From: Tetrapyrgos nigripes
Lineage: Eukaryota > Basidiomycota > Agaricomycetes > Agaricales > Campanellaceae
Length of the DNA: 64,000 bases
NCBI GenBank assembly: GCA_013368315.1
Contig: JAACJM010000007.1
Span: 496,001-560,000, forward strand
Direction of reading: 5' to 3'
Shown here one piece after another: positions 43,409 through 55,717 of this stretch. Below the pieces are notes generated by a model that had not been told where the DNA came from, did not search any database, and saw only the letters and a list, made by a program, of their open reading frames with translations. The first letter of the stretch is position 1. Each line of letters opens with the position of its first letter. A program made the translations under genes and the position numbers.

Positions 43409-45830
43409 GATCTGCCCAGCTGCAGACTCTTCTCAGTAGGGCTGCTTCGTCTTGCCTGTCTGCTTTTACCAGTGCACGAAATAAGCTTGTATGTAAAGGA
43501 AACGATCATGCGGTGAAAGGTATAGTCCTTACTTACCTCCAGAACTCAATTTCTCACTGATCACCTTAATAACGATTTAGACAACATCATCCTACCTGTC
43601 TCAGACGACCCATTGACTGCAATCTTCGATAACTATGCCCAAGTTAATGAGGCTAGACAACGGGCTAGGAATGGTACTCATATCGATGTGCATAGTGAGT
43701 CCTGGCGCCTTTTCTGCTTGTAATGCTGGTTCTAAGTACGACCATATCGTCCAGGACTGGTATCGAGATGCTGTAGTACCGATAACAGGTGTGTTCTTCG
43801 CTCGTCTTCCAGTCTTAACCTCGCACTCACAAATATGTGCCTTTTACTTTTCTCTCCCTTCACAAATCATATTTTTACCTTTCAAACCCTCTCGCACTCC
43901 AGCTGTAAGGCTCGACTTCACGGACAGCCTCGGAGTCGAGCAAACCGTCTTCTCCTTCTCCACACTCAGTGCATCCCGACCTTCCAAGACAACGAAACCC
44001 TCAAAGTCGCTGTCGCTAGGAGTGATGAACGAACAACTCGCTGCCTTAGTCCGTAAAGTTCTTCCTGGATCTCAGCCCCAATCTCCATCTCTTCTCTCCT
44101 CCATTCCCTCACGTCATTTCAAATTCTACGCTATCCTTCCCCTTCCGTACACGTCGTCTGCCATCGTTCAAACTAAATATGCGGTTTCTCAATTCGGCGC
44201 GAGTGGGTTCTTCCTCACGTCTAATTTCGATTATAATTATTCGGGAAACGAGGTTTTGAGGCCTTGGAGGATATGGGGAGTAATCAGGTGGTGATTGTGC
44301 ATCCAACAACACCGTTTTTGAGGATGTCGGGTGCGTCGTGTAGGTGTGGCAGACATGGTCTTGCGCAGGAAGTTTTGGTTGAAGCGAATCCAACGACGTA
44401 TAAGAAATGTATTGTGGAGTTTTAGTGAGTCTAAACTCTCGAGGGTTTGGTCGAAGTAAAGACTCATTACTGATAACTATGAGACGGCAAGAACGATGGA
44501 AGACTTGGTTATGACGCAGACTGCTCTCAATTTCACAAATATACAGTATGTTATACCTCACAGTGAGTTACTCGTTATGCTGTCCTTTCTGCGGAATGTG
44601 CCCAATCCTAATACTAATTGTGCTTTTGCTAGTCCGTGGTGTCTTCCCTGCCATATTTAACCGGATGATGTCAGAGAGACCTGACCTCTACAATACTACG
44701 CTTGAAGCTCTGAAAACTCGGTGCGTTTATGATTTATCAAAGCCTTTTGAGTTCTAGAGGTTGCAGAAACTAACCTTCGAGCTTTCGTACTGTCCGATAC
44801 AGATTCTATAATACTGGGACTCTGCAGGCCCAATGTACTTTCATCAAGTAGTCGTTCTCTTGGGTTATGGGAATTGGATCTCAAAGTCTCAGCTGCTTTA
44901 CGGTACTTACTGTAAGTATTTTTCCATAAGACGGATATATATGTTTACCGACAAGCATAACTGACTACATACTGGCAACGCCAACAGGACTTTCCATATG
45001 CCCACTCTGGTTTTACCGATGATTTGGGACGACACATCGAAACGTTGCCCCTTCTTATGGATGAAGAGAAGGAGATGCTGTTGGTTGGGAATGCAAGCGC
45101 CGAGGAGATTGTTTGGGTTTGAAAATACTTGGTAATGGACTATTTATTTCCTTCACCTATCGATTACTTGGCGGAATGACTCGGATTTGCTTGATTTAGG
45201 ATCACTCTTCAAAAGGAAATCGTTTCGACAAAAGTCCAACAAAGATAATTGTATATAATACGGTGCCCTGGCTAGCTGCAAGCTAGCTGGATCTTTGGCA
45301 AGGATGTGAAAGTTGATGGACAGCGTGTTATGACCGGAGTTGGTTGATCTTCGTTCTTGAGGCTTCGATTTTGTTTTATGACGACTATGTGAAAGTATAA
45401 GTACTTTTTCAAATCCCACTCGCCATCGCGATGGTTCATGAATGAGTATGAGGTGACCTCGCAGTAAGTATGCTTCCTTAATCAAGAGGGGTATGTTCAT
45501 CCCCCGAGGAACTTTTTTCAAAGCATCAAGTACGGAGCGACGTGTAATCTCGTACTTACACACTTGGATCCCAAGGGGTCAACTATCGTCGAAGACATGA
45601 CCCGGTACTTGGGACATGGATACACACTGTTCCTGAAGACCTCTGAAGACGGGTATGTTGAATGTTCATTTTCCTCGTTCCTCACCATCACTGATTTGAA
45701 ACTACAGGCGTGCTGCAGTACTGTTTTTTCCCTCGCTGATGGATACCTCAGTGATTATTGAATCAATATGGAAAGGGAAGATCGACCATGTCCGCTATAA
45801 AGGTCTGTAAGTAACATTTGGTAGCAGGAT
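43409..45830 (+). pseudogene. gene X copy 2, long form, function unknown
   Basis: Apparent exons in order are LDNIILPVSDDPLTAIFDN and RARNGTHIDVH (about 43577-43693); LGVMNEQLAALVRKVLPG, RHFKFYAILPLPYTSSAI and YAVSQFGASGFFLTSNFDY (about 44015-44240); MTQTALNFTNIQYVIPH (about 44510-44560); GVFPAIFNRMMSERPDLYN (about 44638-44700); GNASAEEIVWVWKYL-like text (about 45090-45130); and HLDPKGSTIVEDMTRYLGHG with FPSLMDTSVIIESIWKGK (about 45560-45810). Several joins need frame changes and a stop follows GVIRW. I do not recognise the family. It could be an intact gene that I cannot splice correctly. Confidence 0.4.
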
Positions 45831-46941
45831 CCTTCAGAAAATACGTCACGCGAATACTTGCAACCTGTGGTAGTTGGGCCTTTGACGATAACTCTTAATA
45901 CAGCTTCTCAACTTAGACAGAAGGTTGCTCAACTCCGAGTCGTAATATTACGATGTCAACAGTTCGATAGGCTGAAAAGTATGCGTAGATACTTACATAG
46001 GGAGAGAGTAGTTGTAAGATAATAATACGAAGGGAGCACTTAACGAAGACATAGTGAAAAAACATGTAGCGATACACTGAGTAATCGGACGCTCGTAGGG
46101 GGTTATGTCTATATGAAACAAAACGGACAACTGGGATACAGGAATGCAAACAGGAGCGCAGGATGCGAGAACAGAAACCGAATTGCAAGACGAGAAAGTC
46201 GCTTCTTTCTTTCATGGATTCACAGTTTGGGGGCCGATGGTACTTAGACGAATGCCAGTAGGATACGGAAGATATAGGATACAATAGGGAGTGCGGAATA
46301 CCAAATCTATTTAGTATAGAATGAGAAAGAAAGAGCAAAGAAAATCAATCAGTACTCGCGATTACCGAATATGGCAATTTACTCACCAAAAATCAAAGAA
46401 AGTAACAATAACGGCGACGCGTCATGCAAACAAGCAAGGCTTCTTCTTTCTTCTTTTTTCTGTCCACCTGTCCACCTCTTCCCCCAACATCCTGACCATC
46501 ACCCTAGCCAGCAAACAGCGTTTGTTCGGAGATGTCACACCCTGAGCAGCAGCATTGTTCGTTTTTGGCTAGGAAACGGGGTAGTTTGGGGTGTGGATGT
46601 AGAGGTAGAGACGTAGACTGGGACAAAAGGTAGAGGGAAGAGGTGGGTAAGAGTGGGAGCAAGAAGGCTATAGTGAGTAAAGAGATGTTATGAGAGAAAG
46701 AAGAGGTTTACCTACATGGCTAAAAGAAAAAATAAGAAACCGTCAAAAGAAGAGAAAATAAAGTAAATCAGCAACGAGATCGCGACGCCATTGACATGAC
46801 ACAGCGCGAAAGAACTCACTTCCCCCAAGAGCAAGCCGGACATGCCCAATCTTCCTCTCTCTCTACCGTCGAATCATTCGTCTTGAAACTAGCGTAGCCA
46901 TAGTGGAAGCACTGATCGCGGCTGTTTTCGTTTCATAGTCA

Positions 46942-46965
46942 TTTTGGTTTTGGTTTTGGTTTTGG
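46942..46965 (+). repeat. (TTTTGG)n simple repeat
   Basis: Four tandem ttttgg hexamers lie in the noncoding 3' flank of gene T copy 6. Confidence 0.9.
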
Positions 46966-47199
46966 TCATCCAAAGTATGTACCCGAGTTCGTTTTCGTGA
47001 GATGGCGAGAAAGGGAGGGATAGAGCGCAAGGGAGTAGATTAAAGCCAGAAACCTAGAAAGAAAAAGAAAAAAGCGTCAGCGTCAGGTCAATCAAAACAC
47101 GAAGAAAGAGACACACAGAGATAAGAAAAGTAGATGAGGATGTAGAAGAACAACGAGAAGAAAAAAACGAGAAACGACACATACAAATCACGAATCATA

Positions 47200-47500
47200 T
47201 CACGTCTCGCTTCTACTCCAACCTTTCCTACTCCAAACCCCGACCCCACGCTGTCCTGGCCCCCGACACGGAGCCCAACGTGTGGGCAGACTTCCTAGCA
47301 GAGGGGAGCAGAACAAGAAGTAGGCCCAGATCTTCGTTGTTTAAGTCTACCCTCGACCTCGGGACTACGTTCTTGCCTTCACCTGGCCTTGACTACCCGG
47401 ACTGGAAGACCTGCCAAAGTGTCGTGTCGTGACGGCCATCAACTCTACGACGTTTCGAAGGCGTATTATCGACATCGTGGTTGGAAGGCGATCCCCCTTT
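47200..47500 (+). other. unexplained segment with a short plus-strand open frame
   Basis: A plus frame reads LAPDTEPNVWADFLAEGSR and LDLGTTFLPSPGLDYPDWK, then stops at 47431. It has no counterpart in the other T copies. It may be an exon of another gene or an insertion. I do not recognise it. Confidence 0.3.
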
Positions 47501-49254
47501 CACATTAACTCGCATTTCGTATCCATCTCCTCATCGGATAGGCAACGTAGGAGGCATGGTGAAAGAAGAAGGCGAAGGTGTTCTTGAAGAGGGTATGTAG
47601 TCGATTTCTTCTTTCTGTTGTCCCCGTTCTGGTTGTTCCTCTCTGTCCTGACCTGGGTCCTGGTTCTGCATACGGTCCTGATCCTGGTCCTCATCAAACA
47701 AATGCTCCAGTCCACTCTGCAAAGTCACATCAAACGCCAACGCCTCAGCCCCATTTGTCCCACCCGTAGACCCAAGCAAAGCCGAATACCCCTTCCTTCC
47801 TTCAGGCGATAGATCTGGCTTGACAACTCTTCCCGATTCCAATCCCAATCCAGATCTCTGTCCGCTTTCCTCCTCTGCGTTTGCGTTTGCGTCTCGGTCA
47901 AAAGTGGAATTACGGTTTGAGTCATGCTGGGAAGGAGGACGAGAAGGAGTACAACTGCTGGACTCTAGTATTCCTCGACCAATCGACTGGGGTGAATTGA
48001 CGGGAGGACTCGAGGAGGTTTGTGATCTTTCAGGGTCTGGGCCCCTTGGTTTATGTCTGCGTCGGCATTGACACTGATTTGAGCATCAGCTTCTGGACCT
48101 GCGTTCGCGTCGACCCCAGCATCTCCAGAATCGTACTGAAGAGAAGAGGCAGAAAAACGAGACGCCAACGCCGGTGGGTATGGGTATACCGGTAACGACA
48201 TGGAAGGCATAGGAATAGAGGGATGGATATGACTCGTAGCCGTTTCTGCTAGATTTTGTAGGGCTATGGCTGTAAAATACACATTAGAACACCATAACCT
48301 CATATCCAAGAAACTTGAAGGAGAAAGTAGAAAAGAGAAAAGAAGGTAGATGATAAATCGTAAAAGCATACTCACTAGGACTCGGACTCGTCCCGACCTC
48401 AGTCTCACCCTTCTCCTTCTCCTCAAACTCATGGTCATGATCATAATATGACGGGTACCGTGTATGTGTAGCCAGAGTCCCATTGGAACGCCTCAACTTC
48501 CCAAGCTCCATCATAGTGTGTCGTTGAAGTTGACTGCAAGTTGACGGAGTTGGTTTGCTACGTCGTTGTTGGCTGCGCCTTGGATAGTGTTGGGTTTGCA
48601 TTTGGTAGGGTTTGGGAGGAGTCGTTAGGACCGGTTTCCGGTAGAGTAGAAGGCCCTGTCATAGTTGTAGCACCAGCATTTGGAATGGGTTTCGGAATCC
48701 TGAGGCTGATAGGGCTGACGTCCATCTCGTGGCGGACGACCGTCTTTTCAGGGTTTAGTGCTGAGGGGTGGCAGATTGCGATGTCGAGATAGACCGATTC
48801 GAGACTTCATTGAGGATTTGCATGAAAAGATGGAACATGAGCAGAGACTCACCATGTCGAGACGCGCTTGGATCCCTAAACCCCTCCAACAACTCATTGA
48901 ATCCATACAACATATTGTTTATCGTCTGTATCCCCCCTCCATCAATGACTCCATCATGGAGGTATCCACCGCCCCATTGTTTGTTGGATCTTCTCCAACA
49001 CATTGTCAAGTTTCCTGGACAACCGCTGCAACAGCCCATTTCCCATCTTCTCTACCGTCTCCCTAATCACTCCGTTGACTGTTTCGGTATCTTCACTTCT
49101 ACCTCCCCAACCTTTGCTTCGATGAAGTCAACCGTAGCTCGTTGATGCGCAATGAGGATGGCTATAAGGAAGGATGTGATTCGGGAGGTTCTGGAGTGGG
49201 TTAGAAGGTCTTTGTGTGATGATGACGATGGAGGAAGACTAGAGGCGGTGACTT

Positions 49255-50300
49255 CAATCCCGCCAACTGTACCAATGACTCCGTCACGTCAAACCAAGAC
49301 TCGCTGGAACCCAAAATCCACTAGCCGGTCCCGCAGCTCCCAAATCAACCCACTCTTCTCCTCAATTCAAATTCGGAGTATGGAACGTCGTAGTGTATGA
49401 GGCGAGGGAGGAGATAGGTGGGGTTTGGTGAGTCCGTTGGTCCCCCGTTGTTCCCTTTGGGCTTTGCATGTTCGCTTCACATTGTTCTGACACTTCTCCC
49501 CATATCACGAACAGGCTCCCGTTCCATCCCATTCACCCCAAAACTCGGAACAACCCCCCCCCCCCCCCCACCACCCCCTGTACACCTTCTTAACAACCAA
49601 CCTCCCACACCCCGTTATTTACTTCTGTTCCTTTTGCTCCTGGAACACCACGGTTTCCGAGGGCAGAGCATGTGAGGGGGACTTAGAATATGCTGATGCG
49701 GGGCCATGGCAGGGTGGGATGAGGAGATTTATTGAATCTAATATGCGAGTTGAGAAGGTAGAGAGGGTGCCCAGAGTAATGAAGGTGTATTGAATGGAGG
49801 AGATGGGAGAGACTCGAAAATCGTCATTTGTAGTCGCAGCTAAGGGCACGGGGTATGAGTCGAAACACAATATTGACTTCCTCATTGTCTGTGACGGACA
49901 GTATCAACCTCAGTATCCTGATCCTAAGCCTCTACATATGTGTCGTGCATTTCACTCTGTTGATTTTTTTTCGTCGTCTTCTTTCCCTCTCGTCTATGAT
50001 CTGTTTCGTGATGTTGGGTTCCTTTCGTTCTCTTTAGGTCTCTTTCTGTTTCATCTGTCTTTCTCTCTTTTACTTTTCTTTTTCCATCAGCATTGATTTT
50101 AGTTACTTACCAACAATACGGTCGTCTTGTTCTATTGCTTATCCACTTATGTATACTTGTGCAAGTCTTGAACAACGGCTCTACGCCTTACATTTGATAT
50201 ACTATTGGGAGAGTTTATTTGAGTGGACATGTCAGGCTCAGTTTCAATTGTCTGCGTCTATGTTCTCAACCCCCCCCCCTCTTTAGCACCTCAAACCCCA
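49255..50300 (+). pseudogene. FMO copy 4, N-terminal half
   Basis: The first exon (about 49255-49425) is the degraded equivalent of the FAD-binding exon, with a gtgagtc donor. The second has the HVRGT/YADAGPW region near 49670-49720 and DFLIVCDGQYQPQYPDP-type text (about 49870). The T-rich intron follows (about 49940-50165), then YYWESLFEWTCQAQ (about 50195). A run of 16 C residues (49554-49569) disrupts the Pro-rich loop. The NADPH-binding half is absent; NACHT copy 2 begins instead. Confidence 0.55.
49554..49569 (+). repeat. poly(C) run
   Basis: Sixteen consecutive C residues lie in the FMO copy 4 exon that encodes the Pro-rich loop. The length is prone to slippage and to sequencing error. 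Confidence 0.85.
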
Positions 50301-50503
50301 CCTCTACCTCGTCAAACTCTTTGATTTTTTGACATTGTCTGAGACAAGCATGAAACACCAAGAACTTACTTCATCTACATCAGTATCTATCTATTTTACG
50401 AGCAAGGATGTACAAACTGAGCCCGGTACTGAAATGTACAAGCTGTGCTATACTAGAACTAATTACCATTACCCTGCTACATCAAGTACTTCAATCCACT
50501 TCT

Positions 50504-53500
50504 TCAACGTCCCAGGATATAATCATCCAGGCTTTTTTTAAGATCCCAATTAACATCAGCCATCATTTTGTCCTCAATCACCTCAGGAACTCCAATGATC
50601 TGTATATCTTCTGCTGGTGTGTCTTCTTCAGACAGAAGTGGTGGATAGTCATCAAGCTGGATGTACTCAGGTCAGTTTAGATCTGAACAACAGAATCATT
50701 GATAACTCACTGCCTTGATTGCCTTGATTATATCCCCGTAATTTCGAGAGCCTTCAGCCATCTGGACAAATACAGGCATATAACACTGATGCAATATCTT
50801 CATGTCCTTTCTATATGCAGCACATAGAAAGTGGAAGAAGTATAAGATAGTATTCTCCTTCTGGGCTGAATGGCAATTAGGAATAGTAAAAAGTGCGCTA
50901 CTGAGCCGATGTGCCTCATGAATCAATTGAGCGAAAGGATCATTGCGTGTCTGCATTGAACATCAGTGAAGAGAAAACAAGACACAATTTTGGGAACTTG
51001 CCTTGTCAAGATTTTCAGAAAGATGAATGAGACCACCAGAGAGATTGATGACTACATCCTCTCTACTACCATCATCTGATCTTGTCACTGCATAGAATAC
51101 CCATCGTAAACAATACCACTGCAACAAATGTGACACTTCTGCCTCAATGTCAACATTATTGTCTTGGGATCCAGTCTGTAAGGCTATGCTGTAGTAATAG
51201 CCCCAGTATTTTGAGCCATACTGGGTTACTGTCTTTTCAGAAGAAACCGAGTTGCTCATACAAGCACTTCTGAGGTAGGACATGAGGAGTTTGGAGCATG
51301 TGGATGCAAGGTTCTTATAAATTTCGTGTTTATCAAGAAACCAGTCATCCCCACAACGGCTGCAATCCGTAAGAAAATCATCCAAAGATTTGTGGATCAG
51401 CTGGAAGTGTTGGGACTTGTCATATACAAGCAGACTGGAGAGCTTGTCACGCAAAACAGGCAACTTGCTACTCCAATTGGCACCTGTATTATATGATTCA
51501 AGCAAGCTCTGGAGGAGAAATGTCCAGTCCACGCCTTTGAGAAGGGAAGGGTCATATCTTGTGAACTTTATGAATCCGAGCAGAATTCGCAGATCTCTCC
51601 TGATGTCCCCCCCTGAACCAGCAATAGAATTGAGAGCAGTTTGATAGAGGGTGGTAAGTGCACTCAGAGCATTAACTGGTGGATCTGTCTCCAAAATAGT
51701 CTCGAGGCGAGTACAAGCGTATTCTCGTAAGAAATTGAGAATTACTACTGCCCAGATAAAAAGCCCACTTGCACGCTTTGCAAGTTCGGCGGCAGCACCC
51801 CTCTGGACACACAAGTCCCGAAATCCCCTCTCCTTAATCAAAGACAGCTTCTTCTCAATATAGAATCGGATGTCCTCTCTGGTTTCCTGTGATGAAATGT
51901 CTAGGTGGAATGGGTGAATGTGCGATAACACTTCTTCAGAGGAGTCCAAACCCCGGAAGCTGTCGCGTATGTGGGATTCTGGGCGACTCGCGAGTATGAC
52001 CCGGATGTGGGGGAATGATTTGAATACATTGTCGGAAAAAAAACTGCAAGAAATCCTGGGAATATGTGTTATCACCACACTCGTCCAGACCATCAAAGAC
52101 AATGACCATCGGGCCATCCTTTTCCATCTCTCCCTGACACCGAACAAGAGGCTGAATCACCAGTTTCTGCAACTGTGTCCGTAATTGAGGGCTGGTGATT
52201 ATGTGTCCCTGGAAGGCGTCTGCAATGGCTTCACACAGGCGTCCATCATAATGTGCCAGCTGATACGCCAGCTCTCTGACCACATGCTGACATTGATTGT
52301 ATTTGTTGCGGTCAAAGCGAATGAAGGCTGCGAGACGATTACGAGCCCCGAGTTCGTCTCGTATGTAGTCGATCAGTGAGCCCATCAGGGAGCTTTTACC
52401 GCATCCCGCAACGCCAGAGACCCAGAGTACGGACTCCTCTCCATGAGTCACCCAATTAGTGATACTGAGAAGGGACCCCTGACGTGTACCGTCAAGACAC
52501 CAAGCAATAGCTGGAGGAGGCCTTGCCTGCGGCACCAGCTCAGCGAGCTTGCTTTTATGGTCTGTTGGCACTGTGAGTAAAGGAAACCGGCGTTCGAAAA
52601 TGGATTGATTACCTTGAGATAATACAATGGATTTTATCTCTAAAACTCCCGAGTGGTGAGGTCGATTTGATCCGAAGTGAACGCTTTTTGGAGGTCACTG
52701 AACGAAACCCGATAATCCTGGATCCTTGTTGAAGCTTCGGAACCAGTCAATATTCGGTCTGTATGATTGCATGAGGTCAAAACGTCGAAAGCTACTGATA
52801 ATATTAGGTACTCACAGAGATAACCCCGAGACCCATAATTCGAAATGAAAATGGAACATTCTTTGGAGTGCTTGACCATGGCGTCAATAACAGCGCAGAG
52901 CTTCTTGTCGCCATCTTGCTGGTAGAGGTCGTTTTCCGTCGCAATCTCATAAGTCTTCATCATGAGATTGTATAAATCAACCAGCTGCCCATCCCTGTCG
53001 TGCTGGTTCTTCAATACCTGAAACTTCATTTAGAACAGCGCGCGGGCGATACAACTATACATGACTGCTCACCTGGTACGCGCCAGATACAACCAACCAT
53101 GCACCTTTTGCAACGGGGTGAACCTACATGTATAATCCGGTCAGGCCAAGAAATACATTAGAACTAGGAAGCACTGACCTCGGCGATGTTATCGAAGACT
53201 TCCTTGAATGGTTGAATGAGTTGCAGGACTCCTCCCAACGTTTCAGCGTTATCCAGGAGTTTTTTGGGAATATCTGGCAGGGCGACGTTCGGAGGAGCAC
53301 CAAGGGTTCCAGAAGGGTCGGAATTTGCACTTGAGGAAGTCTCGGGGCCTACAGACTTGACGACCAAAGTAAGAGAGCCCTTTGTAGATTTTTCGGCCTT
53401 CATGTCCATCTTCATCTCTTCGTGAGGCGAAATAAGCAATGCTTCAGTATTTACATGACAAGATGGAAATCACTATACTCACCTTTCGCTTCACCAACCT

Positions 53501-54159
53501 CCTCAGTGTCTTCTATCATCTGGGTGTCAAAACTCGCCTTCCCAAGTTTACGGCTGCAGGGTAAACGTTGTAATTTCTTCCGCTTACGATACAACTCCAA
53601 AGAAACGGCATGTACCGTGTCGGATGGCTCTCTGCGATGATGTGAAGCCAGAGTAACTTTCATTGAAAAAGAGCAACGTACATAGGGTAATCCACTTCCC
53701 AGCGACACTCATTGGCCCATGGGGTATTATATGTCCTTTTTCCATCGGTGACTGCGACAGAATAAACATAGGTCTCCTTGTCTTCCACGAGCGTTGTTGC
53801 ATCGGCTTGAGTAACTGACAGAAGGTAAGCGAGTGTCTGTAACGGCCAGCTGGGTAGTGCACACCTTGTATGGACTTCAGCCGAAGGCCAGGTGCCATAG
53901 TGAGGAGTGTAGGTACAGACGGAGCAGGAGGGAGAAGTTGGGCGATGAGAACAGAGAACACGTTGACGCTGGCAGGCTGACTGTCACTGGAATAGAAGCA
54001 GCAGACACGAGACAACATGAGTATGACATGGCCATCACCGTACTTACCATCAGCATCCATGATCAACAGGCACGCCACAGGCCTACTACTGCCGGACAAG
54101 TCCAAAAAACCCTTCCCATGCGGAGTCCAGCTGTTCCGTGCCTGGAGGAAGGAGTCCAC
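50504..54159 (-). pseudogene. C2-STAND-NACHT NTPase, copy 2
   Basis: It has the same architecture as copy 1: a short exon ending LIMDADG (about 54047), C2-like domain (about 53990-53490; LGKASFDTQMIEDTEE), STAND N-terminal region (53020-52660), P-loop GVAGCGKSSLMG (about 52400), Walker B VIVFDGLDECG (about 52105), helical C-terminus and last exons DPFAQLIHEAHRL (about 50935) and YPPLLSEEDTPAEDIQI, with TGA at 50506-50504. Two lesions differ from copy 1: an eight-A run at 52036-52043, where seven would keep frame, and one base missing near 52650 relative to copy 1. Neither copy shares the other's breaks. If the A-run is a sequencing slip, only the 52650 change remains. Confidence 0.78.
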
Positions 54160-54975
54160 TTCTCGTCACACACAGCGACACAACGGGGTCACAACGCTGG
54201 AGAAGGCTCTTCAATAATCACTGAGTCGAGGAGTCTGGAGAAGCTATCTCCGAAAACACGGTAGAATAGAGTAACAAGGTGCTCATTGTTGTGTATATGT
54301 ACAATGTACACGGAGACACGTAAATTAGCGAGTTATACGCAGAAAATGGCGTAACGTCGACCAGGTGAGGGTTTGGAACGTCGAGGGACTTGTAAGAGAA
54401 AAGTTACGTAGTGGGGAGGTTTGTGCTTGACAGCGAGTCTTGTTAAGTTTTTTGAGGTGGCAAGTGACGAACAAAGACCTGAAACTGGCTTTACACGGGC
54501 AAGAGTCAGATATTGTAGCGATCTTGGAAACACAACGGCATTGGCGACGGACCTCTAGCATAACTCACCGCTTTCTCCAAACCAGAACCTTCGTCACAAC
54601 TCGTCTTGAGCGCGTTCTTCATGAGTTTGACGACCGGAACTGTTGAGATCTTGAGGAGGGCGGGCATGCGCAATTCCGAGGTTTTCTCCAGTGACGTACC
54701 CAACTTCGGACTCAGAAGTTACGATGAGCCGTGTCAGCTGGATACAAGGAGGTTTGCAAGTCATATAAGAAGTAGACGCCGTTCCGAGAGACAAGGAATA
54801 GAAGATCAAACTGAGCATCATGTCCTTCAAAGAAGACCCGGAGATGTGAAAAACTCACATGTACAACAGTACAGCGTTCGAATTCATTCTTAGCTCTCAA
54901 TCTTCCTGGAAATGTCACTTGCTGAGCCTAAGCTGAGCCTGCGAGCAGTGACGTGGACGGAGTGGATTCGATTCC
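54160..54975 (-). other. duplicated module upstream of NACHT copy 2
   Basis: It is the counterpart of 37351-38160 with few differences (for example a stretch near 54735 reads ttacgatg against ttccgatg). Coding content is unclear for the same reasons. It ends where the host text ggatggggag is interrupted by the MITE. Confidence 0.4.
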
Positions 54976-54991
54976 AGTCAGGATGGGGAGT

Positions 54992-55404
54992 CTTAGGACC
55001 CTAACCATTCCCTACTAAACCCGCATCCGGCTCAGACTCGACCTGTCGGGACAAAATTTTCAGAAATTTCGTGATTTTGGCGGGAAAAAGATCAAGGTCC
55101 CACTGCTGTGTGGTTTCTGAAATTTTTGGTCCAAACAGTGCTTGGGGCTTCCGCCTACGGCGGGCGCTGCTTTTCCCAAGCTTTTCCCATGCAGTTCACG
55201 ATTTTGGGGCCCAAATCGGGATCAGTCACCTTCACACATTAACGAGGGTTGCAGTGACGGGACCCCTACCTGTCGGGTCGGTACATCCGGCTGCGTGAAA
55301 ATTTACCCAAGATGTCGGGATTTTTGATAAGGTCTGGATCAAGGAGATTGGGGGTTTTCGCCAAAATTTGGGATCCGGGTTTAGTAGGGATTAGATAGGG
55401 TCCT
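54992..55404. mobile_element. MITE-like element with terminal inverted repeats
   Basis: The left end AGGACCCTAACCATTCCCTA (54995) and the complement of the right end AGGACCCTATCTAATCCCTA (55404 inward), each followed by CTAAACCC, are near-identical inverted repeats of about 33 bp. The flanks ggagt (54987-54991) and ggagt (55405-55409) fit a 5-bp target duplication. The empty site gatggggagtgttttgcag is preserved at 38168-38186. It has no coding capacity. The superfamily is not known. Confidence 0.9.
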
Positions 55405-55717
55405 GGAGTGTTTTGCAGATTCTTCAAAGCGGCACTGGTTCCCACCATATTATCGTCATACTTGACAGACTCGGAGGACTGAGGAGTGCAAAGAGCGAGA
55501 TTTGAAGCAAGAAAACCGGGGGGTAGAAGTTCTGGCCAGGATGCAGTAGTTCCAGACCTTCGGCATATTGCGCGATATCTCAGTCGCAGCTTTCATCCAC
55601 CCTCTTACAGTGAGCTGCTCTTACTGGCCTACTAGGTTGGCTTGATTCGCAGGTTAGTACTCTACTTATTGAAGTATGAGCTAGATGCTAATCCATCTTT
55701 CTTCTTTTCCCTCCAGT

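Larger units (their letters stand above)
45930..49290 (-). pseudogene. gene T copy 6, longest copy
   Basis: Reading leftward: RTSRITSFLIAILIAHQRA and FIEAKVGEVE (49280-49090), a helical stretch NGLLQRLSRKLDNVLEKIQ, LLEGFRDPSASRH before a gtgagtc donor (about 48855), DIAICHPSALNPEKTVV, MDVSPISLRIPKPIPNAG, MMELGKLRRSNGTLA with a donor at 48373, AETATSHIHPSIPMPSMSL, and an acidic C-terminus LFDEDQDQDRMQNQD, EEIDYIPSSRTPSPSS ending at 47531. A coiled-coil N-terminus, Pro-rich middle and acidic tail suit a regulatory protein, but no DNA-binding domain is visible. Frame changes near 49080 and 48540 break it. The stretch 45930-47200 holds its degenerate 3' flank and short simple repeats. Confidence 0.45.

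Noticed and set aside
44109..44561. Minus-strand 150-codon frame
   Set aside because: It is antisense to the best exon of gene X and has biased, shadow-like composition.
45153..45563. Minus-strand 136-codon frame
   Set aside because: The plus strand has splice-consistent gene X exons here, and the minus frame shows no recognisable motif and ends at random.
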